Assembly (NCBI GenBank): GCA_024693045.1
Contig: JAILLQ010000004.1
Span: 42,737 to 106,736, forward strand
Source of the DNA: Treponema sp.
GTDB taxonomy: Bacteria; Spirochaetota; Spirochaetia; Treponematales; Treponemataceae
DNA length: 64,000 nucleotides
Reading direction: 5' to 3'
Positions within the stretch are counted from its first letter, which is position 1, and each line of letters opens with the position of its first letter. Shown one piece after another: positions 18,547 through 26,135 of the stretch. The notes under the pieces were generated by a model. It was given only the letters and a program-made list of their open reading frames with translations. It was not told where the DNA came from and searched no databases. The position numbers and the translations under genes are program-made.

Positions 18547-20058
18547 TTATAGATTTGAATACCCCATAAGGTACTCATCTATTTGTCTGGCACATTCCCG
18601 ACCTTCTGCAATTGCCCATACAACAAGAGATTGACCTCTGTGCATATCGCCGGCTGTAAACACTTTATCTACAGAAGTCTTATAGCCCATGGGACTAGCC
18701 AAATCAGGATTTACAGTACCAAATGATTCAACTGTATTTCTCTGCGACAGAGAAGTTCCAAAAGCTTTTGCAGTGTAATCTTCACAACCCAGAAAGCCAG
18801 CAGCAATTAAAATAAGGTCGGCTGGTAATTCTTTTTCGCTTCCTGGAATTTCAACAAGCTGCCTTTTTCCGTCTATGTTCTGAAATTCAACCTGAACAGT
18901 TTTTACACCACAAACCTTTCCATTCTTTTTATGGATTTCTTTTATTGTAGTCTGATAAACCCTAGGGTCATGGCCAAACTTTTCTATAGATTCTTCAGCC
19001 CCGTAATCAGTTTTAAGAACCTTAGGCCACTGTGGCCATGGATTATTAGCTAGTCTTTCTTTTGGAGGGCAAGGCATCATTTCAAGCTGTGTAACAGATT
19101 TACAACCCAGACGGATACTAGTTCCAGTACAATCGTTTCCAGTATCTCCACCGCCAACGACAATTACATCCTTGTCTTTTGGATCAAAGAATTTTCCGTC
19201 TTTCAAGTCAGAATTCAAAAGAGATTTTGTTACTGACTTTAAGAAATCAACAGCGAAAAAGACGCCCTCTGCATCTGAACCAGCGGCTGAAAGCGGACGA
19301 GCTTTTTTTGCTCCACAGCAAAGGGCAATAGCATCATACGAAGAAAGAATATCATTCGCTTCAACAGTTTTTCCAACATCGGCACCGTAAATAAATTTTA
19401 CCCCTTCTTCTTCCATCAGCTTAATGCGACGCTCAATTATATTTTTTTCCAATTTCATGTTTGGAATGCCATACATCAAAAGTCCGCCAGCTCTATCTTC
19501 CCTTTCGTATACAGTTACATTATGTCCACGTCGATTCAATAAATCTGCAAGAGCAAGACCTGCAGGTCCTGAACCGATTACGGCTATTTTTTTGTCTGAA
19601 CGAACTTTTGGAAGTCTAGGCTTCATGTAACCACTTGCAAAAGCGTGTTCTATAATAAAGAGTTCGTTATCATGAATTGTCACAGCTTCTTTAATATCTC
19701 CGCCATTACCACAATTACATGCTTTTTCACAAAGGGCCGGACAAACTCTTCCTGTAAATTCAGGAAAACTTGAAGTCTTTAAAAGTCTCCAGGCAGCCAT
19801 ATCATACTGCCCCTTGTACAAGGCATCATTCCATTCAGGAATCAGATTATGTAAAGGGCAACCCGTTACCATTCCGCCCAGTTTTAGAGCAGACTGACAC
19901 ATAGGAACTCCACAGTTCATACATCGTGCAGCCTGAGTTTTTCTTTCTTCCTCTGGAAGCAGATTGTGAAATTCCTTAAAATTTGCAGTTCGTAAAAGAG
20001 GTGCAATACTGCTATTATCTTTTCTATTATACTCTAAAAATCCACTTGCTTTTCCCAT
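18547..20058 (-). CDS. gltD: glutamate synthase small subunit (NADPH-type)
   Basis: 503 aa. The N-terminal cysteine clusters CMNCGVPMC...CPLHN and CPALCEKACNCG bind 4Fe-4S centres. Two Rossmann motifs follow (GSGPAGLALADLL for FAD at about 160 and VVGGGDTGNDCTGT for NADPH at about 300), then a C-terminal TAGDMHRGQSLVVWAIAEGR. GltD supplies electrons from NAD(P)H to GltB, which makes two glutamates from glutamine and 2-oxoglutarate. It starts 24 nt after the gltB stop in the same direction. Confidence 0.96.
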   Translation of the reverse strand: MGKASGFLEYNRKDNSSIAPLLRTANFKEFHNLLPEEERKTQAARCMNCGVPMCQSALKLGGMVTGCPLHNLIPEWNDALYKGQYDMAAWRLLKTSSFPEFTGRVCPALCEKACNCGNGGDIKEAVTIHDNELFIIEHAFASGYMKPRLPKVRSDKKIAVIGSGPAGLALADLLNRRGHNVTVYEREDRAGGLLMYGIPNMKLEKNIIERRIKLMEEEGVKFIYGADVGKTVEANDILSSYDAIALCCGAKKARPLSAAGSDAEGVFFAVDFLKSVTKSLLNSDLKDGKFFDPKDKDVIVVGGGDTGNDCTGTSIRLGCKSVTQLEMMPCPPKERLANNPWPQWPKVLKTDYGAEESIEKFGHDPRVYQTTIKEIHKKNGKVCGVKTVQVEFQNIDGKRQLVEIPGSEKELPADLILIAAGFLGCEDYTAKAFGTSLSQRNTVESFGTVNPDLASPMGYKTSVDKVFTAGDMHRGQSLVVWAIAEGRECARQIDEYLMGYSNL

Positions 20059-20082
20059 AATAACTCCATTTCCCCCTTTATC

Positions 20083-23000
20083 TTAAGCAGTTACTTTATG
20101 AAAGGCTTCCATAACGGCTTCATCGTGTTTCAAGCCTCTTTCTTCAGCCCTGCTGATTTCAACCAGCATTTTGTGGTAATCATTTGGAAGAATCTTCTTA
20201 AAATATGGAAGGTAATTGTCAAAATCCTTGAGAATTTTCTTGCCAAGAGCAGAAGAAGTTTCCTTTACATGTTTTTCAACAAGATTCTTTATCAGTTCGA
20301 TATCATGTTCATCGCTTACTTCACTCATTGTTACAAGATCCTTATTAAGTCTTTTATAAAGATCATGTTTCATATCGAGCACATAAGCTGTTCCACCTGA
20401 CATTCCGGCTGCAAAGTTTCTTCCTGTTGGTCCTAGAATTAAAGCAGTACCACCTGTCATATACTCAAGACCATGGTCGCCGCAACCTTCTGCAACTGCT
20501 GTTGCTCCAGAATTTCTTACACAGAAACGTTCTCCTGCTATACCATTAATATAGGCCTGCCCGCTAGTTGCACCAAATAGAGCTACATTTCCAATTATTA
20601 TGTTTTCTTCAGCCTTAAAACCTGCATTTTCAGGAACTTTAACAACAAGTTTTCCGCCAGAAAGTCCCTTACCAAAATAATCGTTTGAATCACCTGTAAG
20701 TCGAATTGTTAGCCCTTTTGGAATAAAAGCACCAAATGACTGACCGCCTCCACCTATTGCATTAACTGTGAAAGAATCTTCTTCAAGTGAATTACCAAAA
20801 GCCTTCTGTATTTCAGAACCTAAAATTGTACCAAGGCTTCGGTCTGTAGAAGTAATCTTTACATTGAAAGTTCCTTTTCCGCTTTTCTGAACTTTTTCAA
20901 ATTCTTTAAGAAGACTTTTGACATCTACAGTTTTTTCAAGTCCAAAGTCATAGACATCAACAGGATCAAAATGAGTTTTTTCACCAAGAGGAGTTTTGTA
21001 TCCTATGATTCTACTTAAATCTACCAGTGCAGCTCTCTTAAATCCCTGTTTTTCCTTGAGTTTTAGAAGATCTGTACGACCGCACATTTGATCCAGAGTA
21101 TGAAGACCTGCTTTTGCCATAATTTCACGCAATTCTTCTGCTATAAATTTCATGAAATTTTCAACATATTCAGGTTTACCAGGGAATCGTTTTCTTAGTT
21201 CACTATTCTGAGTTGCAACCCCAAAAGGACAAGTATCAAGATTACATACCCTCATCATAGCACAACCCATAGTAATAAGAGGTGCAGTGGCAAAGCCAAA
21301 CTCTTCGGCACCAAGCAGGGCTGCAATTGCTACATCACGACCGCTCATAAGTTTTCCGTCGGTTTCTATCACAACTCTTGAACGAAGTCCGTTCTGAATA
21401 AGAGTCTGATGAGTTTCTGCAAGGCCAAGTTCCCATGGTAAACCTGCATGATGAATTGAACTTAATGGAGCTGCACCAGTTCCACCATCATGACCGGAAA
21501 TAAGGATTACCTGAGCACCTGCTTTTGCAACTCCGGCAGCGATGGTCCCAACTCCAGCTTCTGAAACGAGTTTTACAGAAATACGCGCGGATCGGTTTGC
21601 ATTCTTAAGATCATAAATCAACTGAGCCAAATCTTCGATAGAATAAATATCGTGGTGAGGTGGAGGCGAAATCAAAGATACTCCAGGAGTTGCATATCGA
21701 GTTGTTGCAATCCAAGGATAAACCTTCTTTCCAGGAAGATGACCTCCTTCTCCTGGCTTGGCACCTTGAGCCATCTTAATTTGAATTTCTTTTGCGCTCA
21801 AAAGATATTCCTCTGTCACACCAAAACGACCAGAAGCAACCTGTTTTATTGCAGAGTTAGCTTCAGTCCCCAGTCTTTCAGGTTTTTCTCCCCCCTCACC
21901 CGAATTTGATTTTCCATGCAGGTGATTCATTGCAATTGCCATACAACGATGAGCTTCTTCTGAAATTGAACCATAGGACATAGCTCCAGTTTTGAATCGT
22001 TTTACAATTTCAGAAACCGGTTCAACTTCATCTATATTAATTGACTTGGATTCATCAAAGTTAAAATCCAACATAGCACGCAAAGTATGAGGATGTGCAT
22101 TATCATCGACAAGGGCTGTATACTCTTTAAAACGCTTGTAATCACTATTTCTTGTTGCTTCCTGCAGGGCAATAATTGTTTCAGGATTGTAAAGGTGATC
22201 TTCTGCATTTGGACCGCGGCGTAGTTTGTGCAGACCAACAGAATCAAGATGAGTATCAACAGAAAGTCCAAGAGGATCAAAAGCCTTATTGTGATGGAAA
22301 ATTACATCTTCTTCGATTTCCTTTATTCCAATTCCACCTACTCTGCTTACTGTATTTGTAAAATACTTTTCAACTACATCCTGGGCAATACCAACAGCTT
22401 CAAAAATCTGTGCAGACTGGTAAGACTGAACTGTAGAAATACCCATTTTTGCTGCAATTTTTACAATTCCATTAATTATTGCCTTGTTGTAATCATCAAT
22501 TGCCGTATGGTAATCTTTGTCCAAAAGTTTTTGATCAATAAGTTCAGCAATACATTCATGAGCCAGGTAAGGATTTATAGCCCTTGCACCATACCCCAGA
22601 CACATTGCCGACTGATGAACATCCCTTATTTCTGCAGATTCAAGAATTATTGAAATTGCAGTTCTTTTCTTAGTTCTAACAAGATGCTGTTCAACGGCAG
22701 ACACTGCGAGAAGAGAAGGAATTGCAACGTGATTTTCATCAACACCCCTGTCAGAAAGAACCATAACATTTGCACCGTTTTTATATTCACGATCAACTGA
22801 AATTAAAAGTTCATCCAATGCAGTCTGAAGAGAAGCACCTTTGAAATAAAGAAGAGATACTGTAACAACTTTAAAACCAGGCTTTTTCATATTCTTGATT
22901 TTTATCATGTCAACACCAGTTAAAATTGGATTGTTGATTTCAAGAACTGTACAGTTTTTTCCTTCTGCCTTAAGAAGATTTCCATCAGAACCAACATAAA

Positions 23001-24597
23001 CAGTTGTATCTGTAACAATTTTTTCACGGAGAGAATCAAAAGGAGGATTAGTAACCTGTGCAAAAAGCTGCTTAAAATATGAATATAGAGAAGGATGCTT
23101 ATCACTTAGGCAAGCCAAAGGTGTATCAATTCCCATAGCGCCTGTAGGTTCAACCCCAGCCTTTGCCATAGGTAAAACCATTTCATTTACGTCTTCATAA
23201 TTCCAACCAAAAGCCCTGTATAAGCGGTCTCTTTCTTCCTGACTGTAAACAGGAATCTTTTTGTTAGGAATAGAAAGATCAGAAAGATGAACAAGATTTG
23301 TATCAAGCCATTCTCCAAAAGGATGTTCACTTGAATAAAGACTTTTACATTCTTCATCAGAAATAATTTTACCTTTTTTTGTGTCTACAAGAAGAATGCG
23401 ACCAGGCTGAAGACGAGATTTTTTTTCGATATTTTCTTCAGGAATATCAAGACATCCAACCTCTGAAGAAAGAATAAGCATACCGTCTTTTGTAACATAA
23501 TAGCGGGAAGGACGAAGACCATTTCGGTCGAGGGTTGCCCCAAGAAGATCACCGTCACTAAAAAGCAGGGCTGCAGGTCCGTCCCAAGGTTCCATCATTG
23601 TTGCGTAATAGTGGTAAAAATCCCTTTTTTCACTATTCATTGTCTTGTCATTTTTCCATGGCTCAGGAACACAAATCATTACAGCTAAAGGAAGAGGCAT
23701 TCCGTTCATTACAAGGAATTCCAGGGTATTATCAAGTCTTGCTGAATCAGAACCATCAGGATTTATTGCAGGAAGAACCTTCTTCATATCTTCATCAGAA
23801 ATCAAATCTGACTTAAGAGTTTCTTCTCGTGCTAACATTCTGTCAGCATTACCACGAATAGTATTGATTTCACCATTATGAGCTATAAAACGATTTGGAT
23901 GAGCTCTTTCCCAAGATGGATTCGTATTTGTTGAAAATCTAGAGTGTACGATTGCTAAAGCTGACTGGTAATCTTCTGACTGTAAATCCTGATAGAAGGT
24001 CCTAAGCTGCTGAACAAGAAACATTCCCTTATACACAATAGTGCGGCTTGAAAGAGAGGCTACATAAGTTTCTTTTGCAGAATGTTCGTACTGTCGACGA
24101 AGTATATAAAGTTTCCTATCAAATTCTAAACCTTTGGTAAGATTAGAAGGTCTTTCAATGAAGGCTTGAGTAATTACCGGCATACAATCTTTAGCTTTCT
24201 TGCCAAGAACTTCAGCATTTACAGGAACATTTCTCCATCCAAGAAAATTCAGGCCTTCTTTTTGGCAGAGATTTTCAAAAAGTTTTTTGGTCTGAGAGCG
24301 AATTATGTCATCTGCAGGAAAAAAGAACATTCCGATTCCATAATCTCTTTCTTCTCCAATCTTTAAGCCGATTTCTGCAGCTGCCTTCTTAAAAAACTGA
24401 TGAGAAATCTGAACGAGAATACCAACACCATCACCGGTTTCTCCAGTTGCGTCCTTACCTGCACGATGTTCAAGTTTTTCAACAATACTGAGTGCATTGT
24501 CTACAATCTGCCTTGAAGCATGACCGTCGATATTAACAACTGCTCCGATTCCACAGTTATCATGTTCGAAGGATGGTTCATACAAAGTTTTTTCCAT
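20083..24597 (-). CDS. gltB: glutamate synthase large subunit
   Basis: 1504 aa, the full family length. The N-terminal class II glutaminase has its nucleophile in NCGIGAVV (Cys15, exposed after removal of a short propeptide). The central domain and FMN-binding synthase domain (KPGEGGHLPG, ISGHDGGTGAAPLSSI) are followed by the 3Fe-4S cysteines CAMMRVCNLDTCPFG and the C-terminal GXGXG beta-helix (GGGGQSFGAF, NVALFGATSGQAY). Together with GltD it assimilates ammonia via glutamine. A leader with promoter, twin hexaloop hairpins and terminator precedes it, so expression is probably controlled by antitermination. Confidence 0.97.
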   Translation of the reverse strand: MEKTLYEPSFEHDNCGIGAVVNIDGHASRQIVDNALSIVEKLEHRAGKDATGETGDGVGILVQISHQFFKKAAAEIGLKIGEERDYGIGMFFFPADDIIRSQTKKLFENLCQKEGLNFLGWRNVPVNAEVLGKKAKDCMPVITQAFIERPSNLTKGLEFDRKLYILRRQYEHSAKETYVASLSSRTIVYKGMFLVQQLRTFYQDLQSEDYQSALAIVHSRFSTNTNPSWERAHPNRFIAHNGEINTIRGNADRMLAREETLKSDLISDEDMKKVLPAINPDGSDSARLDNTLEFLVMNGMPLPLAVMICVPEPWKNDKTMNSEKRDFYHYYATMMEPWDGPAALLFSDGDLLGATLDRNGLRPSRYYVTKDGMLILSSEVGCLDIPEENIEKKSRLQPGRILLVDTKKGKIISDEECKSLYSSEHPFGEWLDTNLVHLSDLSIPNKKIPVYSQEERDRLYRAFGWNYEDVNEMVLPMAKAGVEPTGAMGIDTPLACLSDKHPSLYSYFKQLFAQVTNPPFDSLREKIVTDTTVYVGSDGNLLKAEGKNCTVLEINNPILTGVDMIKIKNMKKPGFKVVTVSLLYFKGASLQTALDELLISVDREYKNGANVMVLSDRGVDENHVAIPSLLAVSAVEQHLVRTKKRTAISIILESAEIRDVHQSAMCLGYGARAINPYLAHECIAELIDQKLLDKDYHTAIDDYNKAIINGIVKIAAKMGISTVQSYQSAQIFEAVGIAQDVVEKYFTNTVSRVGGIGIKEIEEDVIFHHNKAFDPLGLSVDTHLDSVGLHKLRRGPNAEDHLYNPETIIALQEATRNSDYKRFKEYTALVDDNAHPHTLRAMLDFNFDESKSINIDEVEPVSEIVKRFKTGAMSYGSISEEAHRCMAIAMNHLHGKSNSGEGGEKPERLGTEANSAIKQVASGRFGVTEEYLLSAKEIQIKMAQGAKPGEGGHLPGKKVYPWIATTRYATPGVSLISPPPHHDIYSIEDLAQLIYDLKNANRSARISVKLVSEAGVGTIAAGVAKAGAQVILISGHDGGTGAAPLSSIHHAGLPWELGLAETHQTLIQNGLRSRVVIETDGKLMSGRDVAIAALLGAEEFGFATAPLITMGCAMMRVCNLDTCPFGVATQNSELRKRFPGKPEYVENFMKFIAEELREIMAKAGLHTLDQMCGRTDLLKLKEKQGFKRAALVDLSRIIGYKTPLGEKTHFDPVDVYDFGLEKTVDVKSLLKEFEKVQKSGKGTFNVKITSTDRSLGTILGSEIQKAFGNSLEEDSFTVNAIGGGGQSFGAFIPKGLTIRLTGDSNDYFGKGLSGGKLVVKVPENAGFKAEENIIIGNVALFGATSGQAYINGIAGERFCVRNSGATAVAEGCGDHGLEYMTGGTALILGPTGRNFAAGMSGGTAYVLDMKHDLYKRLNKDLVTMSEVSDEHDIELIKNLVEKHVKETSSALGKKILKDFDNYLPYFKKILPNDYHKMLVEISRAEERGLKHDEAVMEAFHKVTA

Positions 24598-24629
24598 AAA
24601 TGTAACCCCTCAATAAAAAATGCAAAAAA

Positions 24630-24680
24630 AAAGAGGATGCAGACAATACGCCCATGTATTGTCTGCATCCTCTTTGATGC
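24630..24680 (-). promoter_or_regulatory. gltB leader: ANTAR-type tandem hexaloop hairpins overlapping a terminator
   Basis: Minus-strand RNA order: P1 stem GCATC/GATGC (24680-24676 with 24669-24665) has the six-base loop AAAGAG. One base later, P2 stem GACAATAC/GTATTGTC (24663-24656 with 24649-24642) has the six-base loop ATGGGC. Both loops have A at position 1 and G at position 4, the recognition pattern of ANTAR-domain antiterminators. P2 is also the top of a perfect 20-bp terminator stem (24675-24656 with 24649-24630) followed by nine T residues. P1 uses bases of the terminator's lower stem, so the two folds are mutually exclusive. No ANTAR protein gene is in the window. Confidence 0.8.
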
Positions 24681-24686
24681 TGGGTT

Positions 24687-24715
24687 ATAATAAATAGTTG
24701 AGAATTATTTGTCAA
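24687..24715 (-). promoter_or_regulatory. sigma-70-type promoter of gltBD
   Basis: On the minus strand TTGACA (24715-24710) is followed after exactly 17 nt by TATTAT (24692-24687). Transcription would begin near 24681, directly at the first hairpin of the leader, which leaves no room for a leader peptide ahead of it. Confidence 0.85.
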
Positions 24716-24721
24716 TAAGTA

Positions 24722-24752
24722 AATAAAAAAAGACACCCTTTTATGAGTGTCT
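24722..24752 (-). terminator. intrinsic terminator of the MsmK/UgpC-type gene
   Basis: On the minus strand AGACACTC and GGGTGTCT (24752-24745 and 24738-24731) form an 8-bp stem with one G-T pair and a 6-nt loop. It is followed by a run of seven T residues. It ends transcription between the ABC ATPase gene and the gltB promoter. Confidence 0.8.
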
Positions 24753-24776
24753 CTCTTTCTTTTACGGCTTGCTATC

Positions 24777-24896
24777 TATCAGGAAGTCGCCTGCCGGGCG
24801 ACTTCTCGCAGGTTTGAAATCCCTAAAACGACCCTAGCGGCTCGTTTTTTTACGGGATTTTCGATTTATCAGGAAGTCGCCTGCCGGCGACTTCTC
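24777..24896. repeat. pair of REP-like palindromic repeats around a central hairpin
   Basis: Two near-identical units of 30-31 bp (24777-24807 and 24867-24896, beginning TATCAGGAAGTCGCCTGCC) each fold on GAAGTCGCC/GGCGACTTC. They differ by one G. Between them lies another hairpin made of AAATCCC/GGGATTT plus AAAACGA/TCGTTTT (about 24817-24860). The block is richer in G+C than its surroundings and fills the gap between the ABC ATPase stop codon and its terminator. No transposase is nearby. It looks like a REP/BIME-type interspersed element. Confidence 0.7.
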
Positions 24897-26024
24897 TTAC
24901 CATTTAACTTCGATAACGTCGCAGATGTTCTTTTCGTTTTCGCCTTCTTCCATAGAGAAGAATTTTGCTTTTTCCATGTTTGGAACAACGTTGATTGTGT
25001 CGCCAAGACGGAATTCGGCATTAGCGTTTGTTTTAGCGATAAGCTGCTGACCCTTGTTTGATACAAGATAAAGATGTGTTTCAGCACCAAGAGGTTCCTT
25101 GTTTACAATCTTCATCTGCATATTGTCTTTTCCAACAGGTTTGTCTGAGTACTGAACATCTTCTGGACGGATACCGAAAGAAACTTCTTTTCCGATGTAA
25201 TCCTTAAGACATGCAGCCTGAGCTTCTGTTGGAGCGATTTCGAATGAACCTTCGTCACAAACGATTTTTCCACCGCGTTCAAGAACTTTTACTGTAAGGA
25301 AGTTCATTGGAGGTGTTCCAATAAATCCGGCAACGAATTTGTTGATTGGGTTGTTGTAAAGATACAATGGAGCACCAATCTGCTGTACAAAACCGTCTTT
25401 CATAACAACGATTTTTGTTCCAAGAGTCATGGCTTCTGTCTGGTCATGAGTTACATAAATCATTGTTTTCTGCTGTGTATTGTGAAGGTTTGCGATTTCA
25501 GCACGCATTGTTACACGGAGTTTTGCATCAAGGTTTGAAAGTGGTTCGTCAAAAAGGAATACTTTTGGTTCACGAACGATTGCACGACCTACGGCTACAC
25601 GCTGACGCTGTCCACCAGAAAGAGCCTTTGGTTTTCTCTGAAGGTACTGTGTAAGACCAAGCTGTTTAGCAGCTTCTTTTACTTTGCGGTCGATTTCTCC
25701 CTTGTCTACTTTGCGGAGTTTAAGACCAAATGCCATGTTATCATAAACAGTCATATGTGGATAAAGGGCATAGTTCTGGAATACCATCGCAATATCACGG
25801 TCCTTTGGAGGAACATCGTTCATTTCAATACCGTCGATATAAAGTTTACCTTCTGAAATTTCTTCCAAACCGGCAATCATACGAAGTGTAGTAGATTTAC
25901 CACATCCAGATGGACCTACGAATACGCAGAATTCCTTGTCTTCAATTGTAATGTTTGCATTTGTTACAGCACGAACATTACCGTCATAATCTTTGCAGAT
26001 ACCTTTCAGTTCTACTTTTGCCAT
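24897..26024 (-). CDS. sugar ABC transporter ATP-binding protein, MsmK/UgpC/MalK type
   Basis: 375 aa. Walker A GPSGCGKSTTLRM (about residues 37-49), Q-loop FQNYALYPHM, signature LSGGQRQRVAVGR, Walker B FLFDEPLSNLD and switch THDQTEA are followed by a C-terminal TOBE/OB regulatory domain (SFGIRPEDV). Such ATPases energise CUT1 sugar importers. No permease or binding-protein genes are adjacent, so this is probably a shared ATPase serving several transporters encoded elsewhere. Its codon choice is visibly more biased and G/C-richer than in the neighbours, in keeping with high expression. RBS GGAGG at 26034-26038. Other sugar or polyol substrates cannot be told apart. Confidence 0.92.
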   Translation of the reverse strand: MAKVELKGICKDYDGNVRAVTNANITIEDKEFCVFVGPSGCGKSTTLRMIAGLEEISEGKLYIDGIEMNDVPPKDRDIAMVFQNYALYPHMTVYDNMAFGLKLRKVDKGEIDRKVKEAAKQLGLTQYLQRKPKALSGGQRQRVAVGRAIVREPKVFLFDEPLSNLDAKLRVTMRAEIANLHNTQQKTMIYVTHDQTEAMTLGTKIVVMKDGFVQQIGAPLYLYNNPINKFVAGFIGTPPMNFLTVKVLERGGKIVCDEGSFEIAPTEAQAACLKDYIGKEVSFGIRPEDVQYSDKPVGKDNMQMKIVNKEPLGAETHLYLVSNKGQQLIAKTNANAEFRLGDTINVVPNMEKAKFFSMEEGENEKNICDVIEVKW

Positions 26025-26045
26025 TCTTTTTGGCCTCCTTTAACA

Positions 26046-26086
26046 GTTCTGTAAAACAGAACATTTTGCGTAACTTTAAGCCACGC
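26046..26086 (-). promoter_or_regulatory. two hairpins in the leader of the MsmK/UgpC-type gene
   Basis: Inverted repeat GTTCTGT/ACAGAAC (26046-26052 and 26056-26062, 3-nt spacer) and a second stem GCGTGGC/GTTACGC on the minus strand (26086-26068, two G-T pairs) lie between the promoter and the ribosome-binding site. They may stabilise the message, or the first may be an operator. No T-run follows either. Confidence 0.5.
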
Positions 26087-26106
26087 AGGGTTATATTATT
26101 ATTACA

Positions 26107-26135
26107 ATTTTACGGCCAAAAGCTTTCAATGTCAA
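26107..26135 (-). promoter_or_regulatory. promoter of the MsmK/UgpC-type gene
   Basis: Minus-strand TTGACA (26135-26130), 17-nt spacer, TAAAAT (26112-26107). The -35 box overlaps the stop codon region of the upstream ATPase gene (stop at 26132-26134), so this strong promoter sits at the very end of that gene. The leader is about 75 nt. Confidence 0.8.

Noticed and set aside
24630..24675. Plain terminator of the upstream ABC ATPase gene
   Set aside because: That gene has its own terminator at 24722-24752, and the gltB promoter lies between the two, so this stem belongs to the gltB leader.
24777..24896. CRISPR array
   Set aside because: Only two palindromic repeats, no spacer series and no cas genes.
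24747..25061. Open frame on the plus strand across the palindromic repeats
   Set aside because: It is made of the REP-like units and the antisense of the ABC ATPase gene; no RBS and no sensible protein.
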